A stretch of 41,766 nucleotides of DNA from contig CASFNK010000008.1 in assembly GCA_949295995.1 (NCBI GenBank), positions 1-41,766 on the forward strand, read 5' to 3'. The notes under the pieces are model-generated. The model was given only the letters and a program-made list of their open reading frames with translations. It ran no database searches and was not told the DNA's origin. The position numbers and the translations under genes are program-made. Below are positions 1 through 7,315 of this stretch, piece after piece; positions within the stretch are counted from its first letter, which is position 1; the number at the start of each line of letters is the position of its first letter. This stretch comes from an uncultured Pseudomonadota bacterium (GTDB lineage Bacteria; Pseudomonadota; Alphaproteobacteria; RF32; CAG-239).

Positions 1-73
1 CGGCCGTTAAACCTTTCCACGCCCATGGTACTTTGTCTTAAGACACGGGAGAGTAGGTAGCTGCCAGATCTTC
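1..73 (+). rRNA. rrf: 5S ribosomal RNA, 3' part
   Basis: The first bases match the 3' half of a bacterial 5S rRNA: a CCATGGTACT segment, the GTCTTAAGAC stem and the GGGAGAGTAGGT motif, followed by the closing strand of helix I. The 5' half lies outside the window. The 3' end is set approximately. An rRNA operon must end here. Confidence 0.93.
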
Positions 74-111
74 TAACCGCATCCCTTCTTATTTACGTTG
101 TTCCCTTTTCT

Positions 112-138
112 AAAGCACCCCCTCAAGGGTGCTTTTTT
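112..138 (+). terminator. rho-independent terminator of the rRNA operon
   Basis: A perfect 9-bp stem (AAAGCACCC / GGGTGCTTT, 112-120 and 127-135) with a 6-base loop is followed by a T run to 138. It sits about 40 bases past the 5S 3' end. Confidence 0.9.
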
Positions 139-259
139 CGTGTGCCTCATATATGATGGGAAAAACAATTTAACGGTTTTTTATAATGTTGCAAATCAAA
201 AAAATTAGAGTATAAATATTGTCATACATTTATTATTAACCTTATTAAATTGTTTGATT

Positions 260-784
260 ATGCAAAAAGAAGTTAAAGAAGTTTGGGATTTGATGCAAAT
301 GACGAATGTAACCATTGCAGACTTGCAAGAGTATTGCCTCAACCTTGGTATAAGTGAAAAATTTCCGTTAAAAATATTTTATACGGATAAAACGCAATCG
401 GATGATGTTGACTATTACCAAGAACGCGAAACGAGTTATCCCGTAGGCGTTGTGATTGATAATACGGTATATACGTTTCCGCGTTATGTTGATAATCGAT
501 TTTGCAGCGATGCGGAAACTTATTGCCAAAAACGGATGGGACGCAATATGAAGGGCACCTTGCCGACCCGAAAACAGCTGGAAGTTTTGCAAGCAAATTT
601 GGAAAAATATGAGAACATATCAGCATTTTTGGCTTATCCGAAGCTATCGGAATGTTTCGAACTTTGCTTTGCTATTGCGCATTCTCAAAATAGTCAGAAT
701 ACACAATATATGTATGATTTTGACAAAGGAGAAGAAATTGCTACAGATAGATTTAGTTTAGTCCTTCCGGTGATTAATCTCTAA
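260..784 (+). CDS. hypothetical protein with possible DUF1566/FGE-like segment
   Basis: The protein is about 174 aa from the ATG at 260; a TTG two codons earlier is less likely. I do not recognise it with certainty. Residues about 85-125 read A-E-x-Y-C-x4-G followed by G-x-L-P-T-R-K-x-L. This resembles the YC...G...LPT..EL pattern of DUF1566/Lcl-C and formylglycine-generating-enzyme-like domains (C-type-lectin-like fold), and that similarity is only suggestive. There is no signal peptide or membrane helix. It stands alone between the rRNA terminator and its own terminator at 801-838, so it is probably monocistronic. Confidence 0.7.
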   Translation: MQKEVKEVWDLMQMTNVTIADLQEYCLNLGISEKFPLKIFYTDKTQSDDVDYYQERETSYPVGVVIDNTVYTFPRYVDNRFCSDAETYCQKRMGRNMKGTLPTRKQLEVLQANLEKYENISAFLAYPKLSECFELCFAIAHSQNSQNTQYMYDFDKGEEIATDRFSLVLPVINL

Positions 785-800
785 AATCCCGTTATTAACA

Positions 801-838
801 AAAACACCCGTAATCTTGCGGATTACAGGTGTTTTTTT
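801..838 (+). terminator. rho-independent terminator, probably bidirectional
   Basis: The stem AAACACC-C-GTAATC pairs with GATTAC-A-GGTGTTT around a TTGCG loop and is followed by seven Ts. It lies 16 bases past the stop at 784. Its flanking A run would also let it serve the convergent macro domain gene that ends at 852. Confidence 0.85.
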
Positions 839-851
839 ATGATTATATCAT

Positions 852-1457
852 TTACCAGCCGTATCCCATGCCCTCGAGCCACTCGACGATATTAAACTCT
901 TTTGCTCCGATTTCTTCTTTGTAGTCAAATCTACCCCTCGCCAATACCTCCTCTGCCGGCGTTGTAGAACTGCGGAATATGACTAATGTGAGCCTTTCTA
1001 TATTTGTCTTTGAATTGTGTAAGACATATTCATTGACAGCGGCAAAAATAGCGCGAGCCGATTGTTCTTGCGTCAAATATCCGATAATGCCTGTACCAAG
1101 CTCTGGCATTGCAATTGTCTTTATTCCTTGCTTCTCAGCTTCAGACAACAGCCTGACCACAGCCTCAAAGACCACACGGAATTGTTCATTCTTTTCGGCA
1201 TTAACCGTTGCTACGTGAGCTAATTTGATGTTTTTCAGTCCGGATTCCGTAATCATAATTTGCCCGGAAGTAAGCGGATTTTGTTGTACGGCTTCATGAT
1301 AAATATTCAAACCATGACGCATGCCGCAATCAGAAATAGCCGCACCAACACCACCATAAGAGGCACAATCATTAAATTCGGGGACGACGATACAATCAGC
1401 TTTTTCAACAGCAATGTTACCTCTTTTGATGGTAACTTTAATATTTCCAATTTTCAT
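852..1457 (-). CDS. macro domain protein (ADP-ribose binding/hydrolase family)
   Basis: This is a 201-aa macro domain protein. Visible motifs are G-N-I at the first strand (about residue 13), the glycine-rich A-S-Y-G-G-V-G-A-A-I loop (about 32-41) and the A-M-P-E-L-G-T-G-I-I-G-Y loop (about 116-127), which contact ADP-ribose in this family. Family members bind ADP-ribose or remove it from proteins, nucleic acids or O-acetyl-ADP-ribose. The loop differs from the usual N-x-x-L-x-x-G-G-G-V-A: it reads N-D-C-A-S-Y-G-G-V-G, with one glycine fewer. Which substrate it acts on cannot be told. It is transcribed alone, convergent with the upstream hypothetical gene. The C-terminal 30 residues go beyond the core domain. 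Confidence 0.9.
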   Translation of the reverse strand: MKIGNIKVTIKRGNIAVEKADCIVVPEFNDCASYGGVGAAISDCGMRHGLNIYHEAVQQNPLTSGQIMITESGLKNIKLAHVATVNAEKNEQFRVVFEAVVRLLSEAEKQGIKTIAMPELGTGIIGYLTQEQSARAIFAAVNEYVLHNSKTNIERLTLVIFRSSTTPAEEVLARGRFDYKEEIGAKEFNIVEWLEGMGYGW

Positions 1458-1634
1458 AATAAGATAAAATTTAGAAAGTTAAACATAATGATAATGAGTT
1501 GAATTTTTTGTAACATAATGAGCCAAATTTTTCAAGCCTTTTAGACGACAATTTTATTGCCTTTAGCCAGAAAATGATATAGATTTACAACAAATTTTTC
1601 AAAATTATGTTTAATTATTTAAATCTTAAGCCTT

Positions 1635-1985
1635 ATGGGAACAGTTTTATTATTTTTTGTAACATTGTTTGCAGTTCCGTTTGCTTTAACGCTGCTTTAT
1701 AACGGATATGTAAAATTTTTGCTTTGGCGGTGTAAACTTGTTTATGATGGAAAAGCCGGTTTGTGGGCTTTGCCTTTTTGGGCTGTTATAAGCGGATTTA
1801 TGCTGTATTGGCGAATAAAGAAAAAAGGCTTTGATGAGCTCTATAAAAACTATATTGATTTGAGGGAGTGGATTTTTTGCCAATACCAAGATGGGAATTA
1901 TATTCATCTCAGTATGGCAAGAGATTTAGCCTTTGAGGAAATTTGCCGTCGCTATTTTGCCAAGAAGCCAATTCATGCTTGTTGA
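1635..1985 (+). CDS. small membrane protein, unknown
   Basis: The protein is 116 aa and not recognised. A hydrophobic N-terminus (residues 2-22) and a second hydrophobic stretch (about 43-60, W-A-L-P-F-W-A-V-I-S-G-F) suggest two membrane helices, followed by a hydrophilic, Lys/Tyr-rich tail with two late cysteines. The ATG at 1635 has no strong Shine-Dalgarno upstream. A terminator follows directly (1993-2023), so the gene is monocistronic. Confidence 0.65.
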   Translation: MGTVLLFFVTLFAVPFALTLLYNGYVKFLLWRCKLVYDGKAGLWALPFWAVISGFMLYWRIKKKGFDELYKNYIDLREWIFCQYQDGNYIHLSMARDLAFEEICRRYFAKKPIHAC

Positions 1986-1992
1986 ATTTATA

Positions 1993-2023
1993 GACTGCCG
2001 AGAACCAAGGCAGTCTTTTTTTT
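1993..2023 (+). terminator. rho-independent terminator
   Basis: The stem GACTGCC / GGCAGTC (1993-1999 and 2009-2015) is followed by eight Ts and sits 7 bases after the stop codon at 1985. Confidence 0.9.
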
Positions 2024-2040
2024 ATACCCGCAACAAATAA

Positions 2041-2302
2041 TGCAGTAAGCATCGCGGAGATAGGGTACAAGCGCTCGTGTAGTCAATTATTGCGATCAAA
2101 CGCGCGGCGTTTGCGACAGATAATGCAGTAAGCATCACGGCGATAGGGCACGAATGCCCATGTAGTCAATTCATGCGGTCAAGCGTGCCACGCTTGCCAC
2201 AAATGATGCAGTAAGCAACGCGAAGATAAGGCACAAACGCCCATGTAGTCAATTTTAGGGATTAAACGTCCCACGTTTATGCGGTCAAGCGTGCCACGCT
2301 TG
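2041..2302. repeat. 83-bp tandem repeat, three copies plus a partial copy, each with a small palindrome
   Basis: The block TGCAGTAAGC recurs at 2041, 2124 and 2207, exactly 83 bp apart. Each unit continues with a conserved TGTAGTCAATT segment and ends in a 15-bp hairpin with a 3-base loop (2098-2112, 2181-2195, 2264-2278). A fourth hairpin from an extra partial copy is at 2287-2301. The arms differ between copies but change in pairs, so pairing is kept. The array fills most of the 380-bp gap before mntP. I see no gene in it. Confidence 0.9.
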
Positions 2303-2308
2303 TTTGGT

Positions 2309-2339
2309 CTTGATATTTTAATAATATTCGTATATCAAG
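2309..2339. promoter_or_regulatory. inverted repeat just upstream of mntP
   Basis: Perfect 8-bp arms CTTGATAT (2309-2316) and ATATCAAG (2332-2339) flank a 15-base AT-rich centre, 26 bp before the mntP start. It could be an operator or an mRNA hairpin. No yybP-ykoY-type manganese riboswitch was recognised here. Confidence 0.5.
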
Positions 2340-2365
2340 GGAAAGACAAAATATAAGGAGTAACA

Positions 2366-2935
2366 ATGAACCTGTTTGACATATTTCTCTTAGCCTTGGC
2401 TTTGTCCTTAGATGCGTTTATCCTCTCATTTTCTTATGGATTGGTGTTACGCCCGCATAAATTGGAAAACGGGCTGAAATTAGGAGTTTCAACAGGTTTC
2501 TTCCAGTTTGCCATGCCGTTGATAGGCTGGGGCGCCGCCAAAAGTGTAAATCAATATATTGAGTTTTTAGACCATTGGATTGCTTTTTTTGTATTTTTGG
2601 CATTAGGAATTAATGTTCTTTCTTCGGCACTGGAGAAAGGGCAAAATGATAAAACGCAAAAACTCGAAAACAAGCTCTCATTCAAGGTATTGCTGATGAT
2701 AGGTATTGCCACCAGCATTGATGCTCTTGTTACGGGAGCCACCATATTTTTTATGAAAACACCGATACTGTTTTCTTCCGTAATTATTGGTATCACTACT
2801 TTTTGCTGTTCGTTTATCGGTTATGCCTTATGTAGAATTTTTAAAAATCTCTCCACCAAATATATGGAGTTTGTTGCCGGAATAATCCTAATCGCTTTAG
2901 GGTGCAAGGTTTTGTTTGAGCATTTGTCTGCATAA
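2366..2935 (+). CDS. mntP: MntP-family manganese efflux pump
   Basis: The protein is 189 aa, the normal MntP (YebN) length, and is made of about six membrane helices. Typical features are the N-terminal A-L-S-L-D-A-F segment (about residues 12-18) with its membrane-embedded aspartate, and the internal repeat partner A-T-S-I-D-A-L-V-T-G (about 115-124) with the second conserved aspartate. The family exports Mn(II) across the inner membrane to prevent manganese toxicity. The ATG at 2366 is preceded by AAGGAG with good spacing. The upstream 83-bp repeats and the inverted repeat at 2309-2339 are candidate regulatory DNA; no MntR site was recognised. Confidence 0.92.
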   Translation: MNLFDIFLLALALSLDAFILSFSYGLVLRPHKLENGLKLGVSTGFFQFAMPLIGWGAAKSVNQYIEFLDHWIAFFVFLALGINVLSSALEKGQNDKTQKLENKLSFKVLLMIGIATSIDALVTGATIFFMKTPILFSSVIIGITTFCCSFIGYALCRIFKNLSTKYMEFVAGIILIALGCKVLFEHLSA

Positions 2936-3024
2936 AAACACTAGACAAAAAAGATTTTTGGATTATGATGCCTCTCAAAGAGTGATTATTATATTTGTAT
3001 TGTTAAACTTAAAACTTTTTTGAG

Positions 3025-3444
3025 ATGAAAACAAATTGTTACATTGCGGTGTTTTTTGTTATCTGCGTTTTAATGATGTTTTGGGATGTTCGATTTATCT
3101 TTCCCATCATCTTAATTGTGATTTTAGGGCTGATTGGCGAGTATAACGCGCGCCCAGGCAAAAAGTCGGTAAAAAAGAGCCGGCAAGTGTTGGATGATTT
3201 TTTGAACAGTGTTGAGGATTTAAATAACCCCTACATGGTTAGAAAAGAGCTGGAAAAATACACTGTGCGCAAGCTGTGCTATTTATATGATGGTTTGAAG
3301 CGAGAAATTTACCACATGCAAGGCAGCGACTTTTTGATGTCTCTGCGGGAAGAGGAGCTCCAAGATCAAATGCGGCGTGAATATGAAAAAGTCCGCGACA
3401 TGGTCTATGAGAGAATACCGACCAAGTACCAAAAAGAAGACTAA
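3025..3444 (+). CDS. membrane-anchored hypothetical protein
   Basis: The protein is 139 aa and not recognised. One or two adjacent hydrophobic segments at residues 5-42 are followed by a basic stretch (P-G-K-K-S-V-K-K-S-R) and a charged, probably helical cytoplasmic domain of about 90 residues with alternating Glu/Arg. The gene is monocistronic and ends at a bidirectional terminator shared with the convergent RNase J-like gene. Confidence 0.65.
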   Translation: MKTNCYIAVFFVICVLMMFWDVRFIFPIILIVILGLIGEYNARPGKKSVKKSRQVLDDFLNSVEDLNNPYMVRKELEKYTVRKLCYLYDGLKREIYHMQGSDFLMSLREEELQDQMRREYEKVRDMVYERIPTKYQKED

Positions 3445-3464
3445 AGCAAATCTCACAAAAACAC

Positions 3465-3490
3465 AAAGGAGCTTTTTATAGCTCCTTTTT
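3465..3490. terminator. bidirectional rho-independent terminator
   Basis: A 9-bp stem (AAAGGAGCT / AGCTCCTTT, 3465-3473 and 3480-3488) has an A run on one side and a T run on the other. It lies between convergent genes ending at 3444 and 3490. Confidence 0.85.
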
Positions 3491-5007
3491 TAGTGCTTAA
3501 ATTTAGGTTTTAGCGGATTTTTGCGTAAATGCAGATACATCTTAAATCGCCGCAAACATCGTCGATTGCTGATTGTCCGCTTCAAAAAACCTTGTCCTGA
3601 TGTGGCTTTTTGAAAAACTTCGGTAAAATGATAACTTTCTCCGCTATCAAGAGCAAGGAGCCATTTGGCAGGCATAGAGCTGACCAATTCGCAAGATTTT
3701 TTTTGCAATCGCCAAATTTGGTTATTTTGCGGTGTTGGGGAAATGATGTCCATATTGCTGAAAGCCGCCAATTCACGAACGTTGTTAATTACAAATTGCG
3801 GTGTATGCGTTGGAATAAACTTTGCCCAAGGTACGAGTAGGTGCAAATATTCCATGTCTCCCCAAAAGCCATGCCCAAAACCTTGCAACTCAGGAATCTC
3901 GTTTACGCTTACAAATTGGATGTTATGGGTGTTTAATTGCCCTTTGAGGGGGTTAAAAAATGTTTTGGCGGTAATGATACCAAAACAGTTGTATCTTGAA
4001 GCGTCAAAGGCGTTAGAAACATGATTATAGGTTCCGATTACGACATAATTGTTATCTAAAGTCGCAATTTCCTCTCGGTCGTGGGTATAAATCACCTTGA
4101 TTCGCCCTTTTGCCATCTGGTTAAAATCAATGCCGTATTTTTGAATCAAATTAAGATAGCTGTAAAAATCCGGGTTTCCAAAAAAGACGACATTCTTTTT
4201 GAGCTTAAGTGCCGCCAAAAAAGCAATAATATACATTTCAGGGTGCGTCGGATACACCGGTAAAAAGATTTTGGGCTTGTTGTGTTTTTTCAAAATCTGT
4301 ACGAGCTTTTTATAAGTTGTTACTTCCTTAATTGCAAAACCGTCATCATAAATACCGTAAAAATCGGCAACAATATAATTAATTTCGCCCGATAAGTCTT
4401 TAATCCGTTTCAAATCGGTAGGTTTGCGAAAGAAGGTTGATTGGTCGATTTTCATATCTCCGGTATGATAGACGACAGCGTTTTTAGATTTTATGATAAA
4501 CCCGAAACTATCAAAACAAGTATGGCTGGAGCTGATGACTTCTACCTCCATTGAGCCGATTTTGATTTTATCTCCGGACCTGATTTCAATTTGAGCGGGG
4601 CGGCGGGTTTTAGGAATTTGAAAGAGATTATACAAATCCTCCAAAATCATAAAAGTATATTTTCCGGCATAGAGATTAGGTAAGGTATATCCTGCCTTTA
4701 GATAATGGATAATGCCGTTTAAATGGTCAGGGTGAGAATGGGTAAGGAAAATAGCTTTTGCGCAATCTGGAGTCTTTCCCAGTAAATGCCGAATATCGGG
4801 AACGGCCGCTACTGAATTTTTGATATTAAAGGCTTGAAAATTATCAAACTTGCCTAAATCCACAATAATGGTGGTAGGCTCCAATTTATTGTTTTTAAGT
4901 TGCTGAAGGTCGGTATACCGATAGCAGTGCCCGCTGATTTGGTCAATATTATTACCTCCAAGCGGCTGCCAGTATAAACCGACCTTATGAATAGATTGTA
5001 TCATCAT
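3490..5007 (-). CDS. RNase J-like MBL-fold (beta-CASP-type) hydrolase, divergent
   Basis: This is a metallo-beta-lactamase-fold protein of about 505 aa with RNase J-like layout. The metal motif H-S-H-P-D-H lies at about residues 90-95, followed by S-S-H-T-C-F-D-S at about 160-167 and H-T-G-D-M-K at about 181-186. These match the positions where RNase J has its HxHxDH, HSIPDS and HTGDFK motifs. The beta-CASP and C-terminal part is much altered: the usual S-G-H-A segment reads G-H-G-F-W-G-D (about 405) and the following P-x-H segment reads F-I-P-T-H-T-P. It may be a paralogue with a changed substrate rather than the main RNase J. I place the start at the ATG at 5007 (GGAAAGAG in front); an in-frame TTG at 5022 is possible. 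Confidence 0.75.
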   Translation of the reverse strand: MMIQSIHKVGLYWQPLGGNNIDQISGHCYRYTDLQQLKNNKLEPTTIIVDLGKFDNFQAFNIKNSVAAVPDIRHLLGKTPDCAKAIFLTHSHPDHLNGIIHYLKAGYTLPNLYAGKYTFMILEDLYNLFQIPKTRRPAQIEIRSGDKIKIGSMEVEVISSSHTCFDSFGFIIKSKNAVVYHTGDMKIDQSTFFRKPTDLKRIKDLSGEINYIVADFYGIYDDGFAIKEVTTYKKLVQILKKHNKPKIFLPVYPTHPEMYIIAFLAALKLKKNVVFFGNPDFYSYLNLIQKYGIDFNQMAKGRIKVIYTHDREEIATLDNNYVVIGTYNHVSNAFDASRYNCFGIITAKTFFNPLKGQLNTHNIQFVSVNEIPELQGFGHGFWGDMEYLHLLVPWAKFIPTHTPQFVINNVRELAAFSNMDIISPTPQNNQIWRLQKKSCELVSSMPAKWLLALDSGESYHFTEVFQKATSGQGFLKRTISNRRCLRRFKMYLHLRKNPLKPKFKH

Positions 5008-5040
5008 TTTGGCTCTTTCCAAGCCAAGTTAGCAAGATGA

Positions 5041-5817
5041 TTAGTTGCTTGCAATGACTTTGTTGCGTCTATACTCAGCTAATTTAGCTTCTCTCCACGC
5101 ATTAGCGTCAATACGAGCCATTTCTCTTTGAGCGTTACGTGTTTTCACATTAGCCGTTCTGATGGCTTTAGTGTTTTTACGAGATTCGTTCAAAGCAGTT
5201 TTCTGCGCTTCAATCCGTTCACCAAACAAACGATCTTCTCTGTCTTGATAAGCGGTTTTAACCATCTCGTAAGCGGAAACGATTTTCTTTTTATATCTCA
5301 GAGCCTTACGAGGGGTGGTTGAATGATAAGCCATAGCGGCTTGTAACCAATCTTTATTATTTCTTTTATAGAGTTTGGTTAAATATTGAGCGGCATACTC
5401 AACATTTTTTTGTGGGTCTAACGCATCTTCAATGCTGTCAAAAGCATCGCCATGGTAAGAAAGGTTAATCTGCATACAGCCGACATCAATGCTTTTTACG
5501 CCTTGAGCCTGAAGTTTTTTAATGGCGCGGACGGCTTCTGCTTTAGTTTTAAAAAATTGACCTTTACCTTGAGCGTTAATCGTCCAAGGCCAAGCAAGAG
5601 ATTGCTGAGCTTCTTCGTTCCAACGACCGGTTTCGACGCTGGAAATAGTGGTAAGAAGGTGTTTTTTGATGTTATATTGTTTTTCAAATTTTTGTGTGGC
5701 TTGCATACAAACATAAGTATCGTCAACAAAACGTTGAGCCGCCTTCACCTGAACCGGCTGAAGCAACATCAGCAAGATAACAAAAAACATTAAAATTTTT
5801 GACACGAAATTTCGCAT
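5041..5817 (-). CDS. secreted lytic transglycosylase, SLT family
   Basis: The protein is 258 aa. The N-terminus is a signal peptide (basic M-R-N-F-V-S-K, hydrophobic core, cut near V-K-A-A). The SLT domain follows, with the catalytic glutamate in S-S-V-E-T-G-R (about E62), the D-V-G-C-M-Q-I-N motif (about 112-119) and M-A-Y-H-S-T-T-P (about 162-169), all typical of family 1 lytic transglycosylases that cleave peptidoglycan with 1,6-anhydro-MurNAc formation. The last 70 residues are charged, alanine/arginine-rich and probably helical, an extension outside the catalytic domain. It lies 33 bp upstream of the RNase J-like gene on the same strand and may be co-transcribed with it. Confidence 0.9.
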   Translation of the reverse strand: MRNFVSKILMFFVILLMLLQPVQVKAAQRFVDDTYVCMQATQKFEKQYNIKKHLLTTISSVETGRWNEEAQQSLAWPWTINAQGKGQFFKTKAEAVRAIKKLQAQGVKSIDVGCMQINLSYHGDAFDSIEDALDPQKNVEYAAQYLTKLYKRNNKDWLQAAMAYHSTTPRKALRYKKKIVSAYEMVKTAYQDREDRLFGERIEAQKTALNESRKNTKAIRTANVKTRNAQREMARIDANAWREAKLAEYRRNKVIASN

Positions 5818-6050
5818 CCCTCTGTTCCCTCAAAACGGCCACAAACATCCCTATGCAACAAATATGCCAATTTCAGTTTGTGTTAAGCCTGATAAAATTT
5901 AAAGTTTTGAGGTTGGTTGTTCAAATACAAACTCCTGATATACTCTCAAAAAAACTTAAGTATAATCATCAGCTTATAACTCAAAACAGCGATAAAATTA
6001 AGAAAAGCAATGCCTTTCATTCGCTGAAGTCAAGGAGGGTTATAACACAA

Positions 6051-6938
6051 TTATTTTTTAAAATCCAGTAAAAAGTTGCCTAAGGCAAGAATTGCCTGCG
6101 AAATGTTATCGCTAAGTATTGAAAATGCGTCATTTTTTTTATACACACGTTCATTCATATAAAGCCCGCGATTAATCTCCATTTGCATGGTATAGATTCC
6201 TTTTCGGGGTTGGCAGTAGTTAAAAGTGATAAAAGCACCGGAATAAGGGCAGTTATCAGCTACATTATAGCCTTTTTTTACCAAAGCGTCTTTAAAAACA
6301 GCGTGCATATCTGGCGGACAACTTTGCTCAAACAGCGTGCCGAGACAAAAGTCAATTTTATTGGTATCTTGCATGAGGGAGCAAATTTCTGAGGGCATTG
6401 AGTGGCAGTCCAAAACCATACAAAAGCCGAATTTTTTTATAACTTTATCAATGAGTTGCTGGAGTTTTTTGTGATAAACGTCATAAACGTTTTTAAAGCG
6501 CTCTTGTACCTCATTATAGTTAAGGAGGCCATCGTAAATATTATGGTTTTTAGCGGTGATTCTATGAATTACGCCCAACCCGACGCGGCACCTCCGACCA
6601 CCGACATTAGTATCGGCTTGCGGATGATTGTAAAACATCGTAGGGTCGAGTTCGATTTTATCGCGATTGACATCAACAAACACACGGGAAATATTCATTG
6701 CCACCATAGGGATTCCGGCATTAGAGGCGGGAATAATCAACTCATCCACAAAGGAGTCTTCATTACATCTCAGCTCTTCGGGAGAAAATTTGGTCTGTGC
6801 CAAAAATTCCTCAGGAAACACGCTTCCTTTATGCGGAACGGATAAAACCATAGGAAACTTAATATCTTTGGTGTTAAACTCATCAAAGATTTTGAGTTTT
6901 GAATAATCGACTGAAAAATCAATAATTTTATCCGACAA
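6051..6938 (-). CDS. N-formylglutamate amidohydrolase family protein
   Basis: From a TTG at 6938 the protein is 295 aa. The reading frame stays open upstream to an ATG at 7052, but that stretch reads as a low-quality extension, and AAAGGAAA sits correctly in front of the TTG. Family features are S-V-P-H-K-G near the N-terminus, the S-R-V-F-V-D-V-N-R motif, the D-C-H-S-M-P motif (metal or active-site histidine) and the late M-Q-M-E-I-N-R-G-L-Y motif. The family hydrolyses N-formyl-L-glutamate or similar N-acyl amino acids. No other histidine-degradation genes are nearby, so the real substrate is open. Confidence 0.87.
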   Translation of the reverse strand: MSDKIIDFSVDYSKLKIFDEFNTKDIKFPMVLSVPHKGSVFPEEFLAQTKFSPEELRCNEDSFVDELIIPASNAGIPMVAMNISRVFVDVNRDKIELDPTMFYNHPQADTNVGGRRCRVGLGVIHRITAKNHNIYDGLLNYNEVQERFKNVYDVYHKKLQQLIDKVIKKFGFCMVLDCHSMPSEICSLMQDTNKIDFCLGTLFEQSCPPDMHAVFKDALVKKGYNVADNCPYSGAFITFNYCQPRKGIYTMQMEINRGLYMNERVYKKNDAFSILSDNISQAILALGNFLLDFKK

Positions 6939-7111
6939 GATATTTCCTTTCTCTTTAGCAAAAGATAAAAGTGTGCGTTTGCAAAGAATAGTATAATGAG
7001 AAAAGATTAACTTTTTAATAATTTGACCAATAGAAAAAATAAAAAAATGCAAGAAAACTAAAATTTTGCTTGATTTGTAAAAACAATTATTGTATCAAAC
7101 AAGAGTTCGAT

Positions 7112-7191
<80 letters not shown>

Positions 7192-7195
7192 CCAC

Positions 7196-7236
7196 AAAGG
7201 CTTTCAGAAGATTCGCTTCCGAAAGCCTTTTGTTTT
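7196..7236 (+). terminator. terminator behind the tRNA, supplied by the island
   Basis: The stem AAAGGCTTTC / GAAAGCCTTT (7196-7205 and 7221-7230) is followed by TGTTTT. The tRNA's presumably original terminator is now at the other end of the island (15552-15578). Confidence 0.8.
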
Positions 7237-7254
7237 AGGTAACATATAGGTAAC
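7237..7254. promoter_or_regulatory. left arm-type repeat, candidate integrase arm site
   Basis: AGGTAACATATAGGTAAC at this site differs by one base from 15353-15370 near the right end, in the same orientation. It contains the half-repeat AGGTAAC twice. Such terminal direct repeats inside tyrosine-recombinase elements are usually integrase arm-binding sites. Confidence 0.6.
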
Positions 7255-7283
7255 AAAATTTATTTATTGAATAAATAAATTTT
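7255..7283. promoter_or_regulatory. 29-bp perfect palindrome upstream of the ATPase operon
   Basis: Two 14-bp arms, AAAATTTATTTATT and its complement, surround a single G at 7269. It ends 11 bp before a TATAAT (7294-7299) and 33 bp before the start codon at 7316, the usual place for an operator. Confidence 0.6.
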
Positions 7284-7293
7284 TATCGTATAG

Positions 7294-7299
7294 TATAAT
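7294..7299 (+). promoter_or_regulatory. -10 box of the ATPase/STAS/membrane operon
   Basis: A consensus TATAAT sits 17 bp before the ATG at 7316. No good -35 is visible at 16-18 bp; the palindrome covers that place. The leader would be only about 10 bases. Confidence 0.5.
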
Positions 7300-7315
7300 A
7301 AAAACTGAGAATGCT

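Noticed and set aside
2041..2302. CRISPR array
   Set aside because: The repeat unit is 83 bp with most of its length conserved and no unique spacers; there are no cas genes.
2303..2365. yybP-ykoY manganese riboswitch before mntP
   Set aside because: I could not find its conserved loops; only a simple inverted repeat is seen.
3665..4024. 119-aa plus-strand frame inside the RNase J-like gene
   Set aside because: It lies fully opposite a gene with clear motifs and has no ribosome binding site.
5799..6071. 90-aa frame in the gap 5818-6050
   Set aside because: It overlaps the ends of two minus-strand genes, has no family resemblance and no Shine-Dalgarno. I see no other gene in this gap.
6939..7052. 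N-terminal extension of the N-formylglutamate amidohydrolase
   Set aside because: The extra 38 residues are not family-like, and a TTG with a good ribosome binding site marks the usual start.
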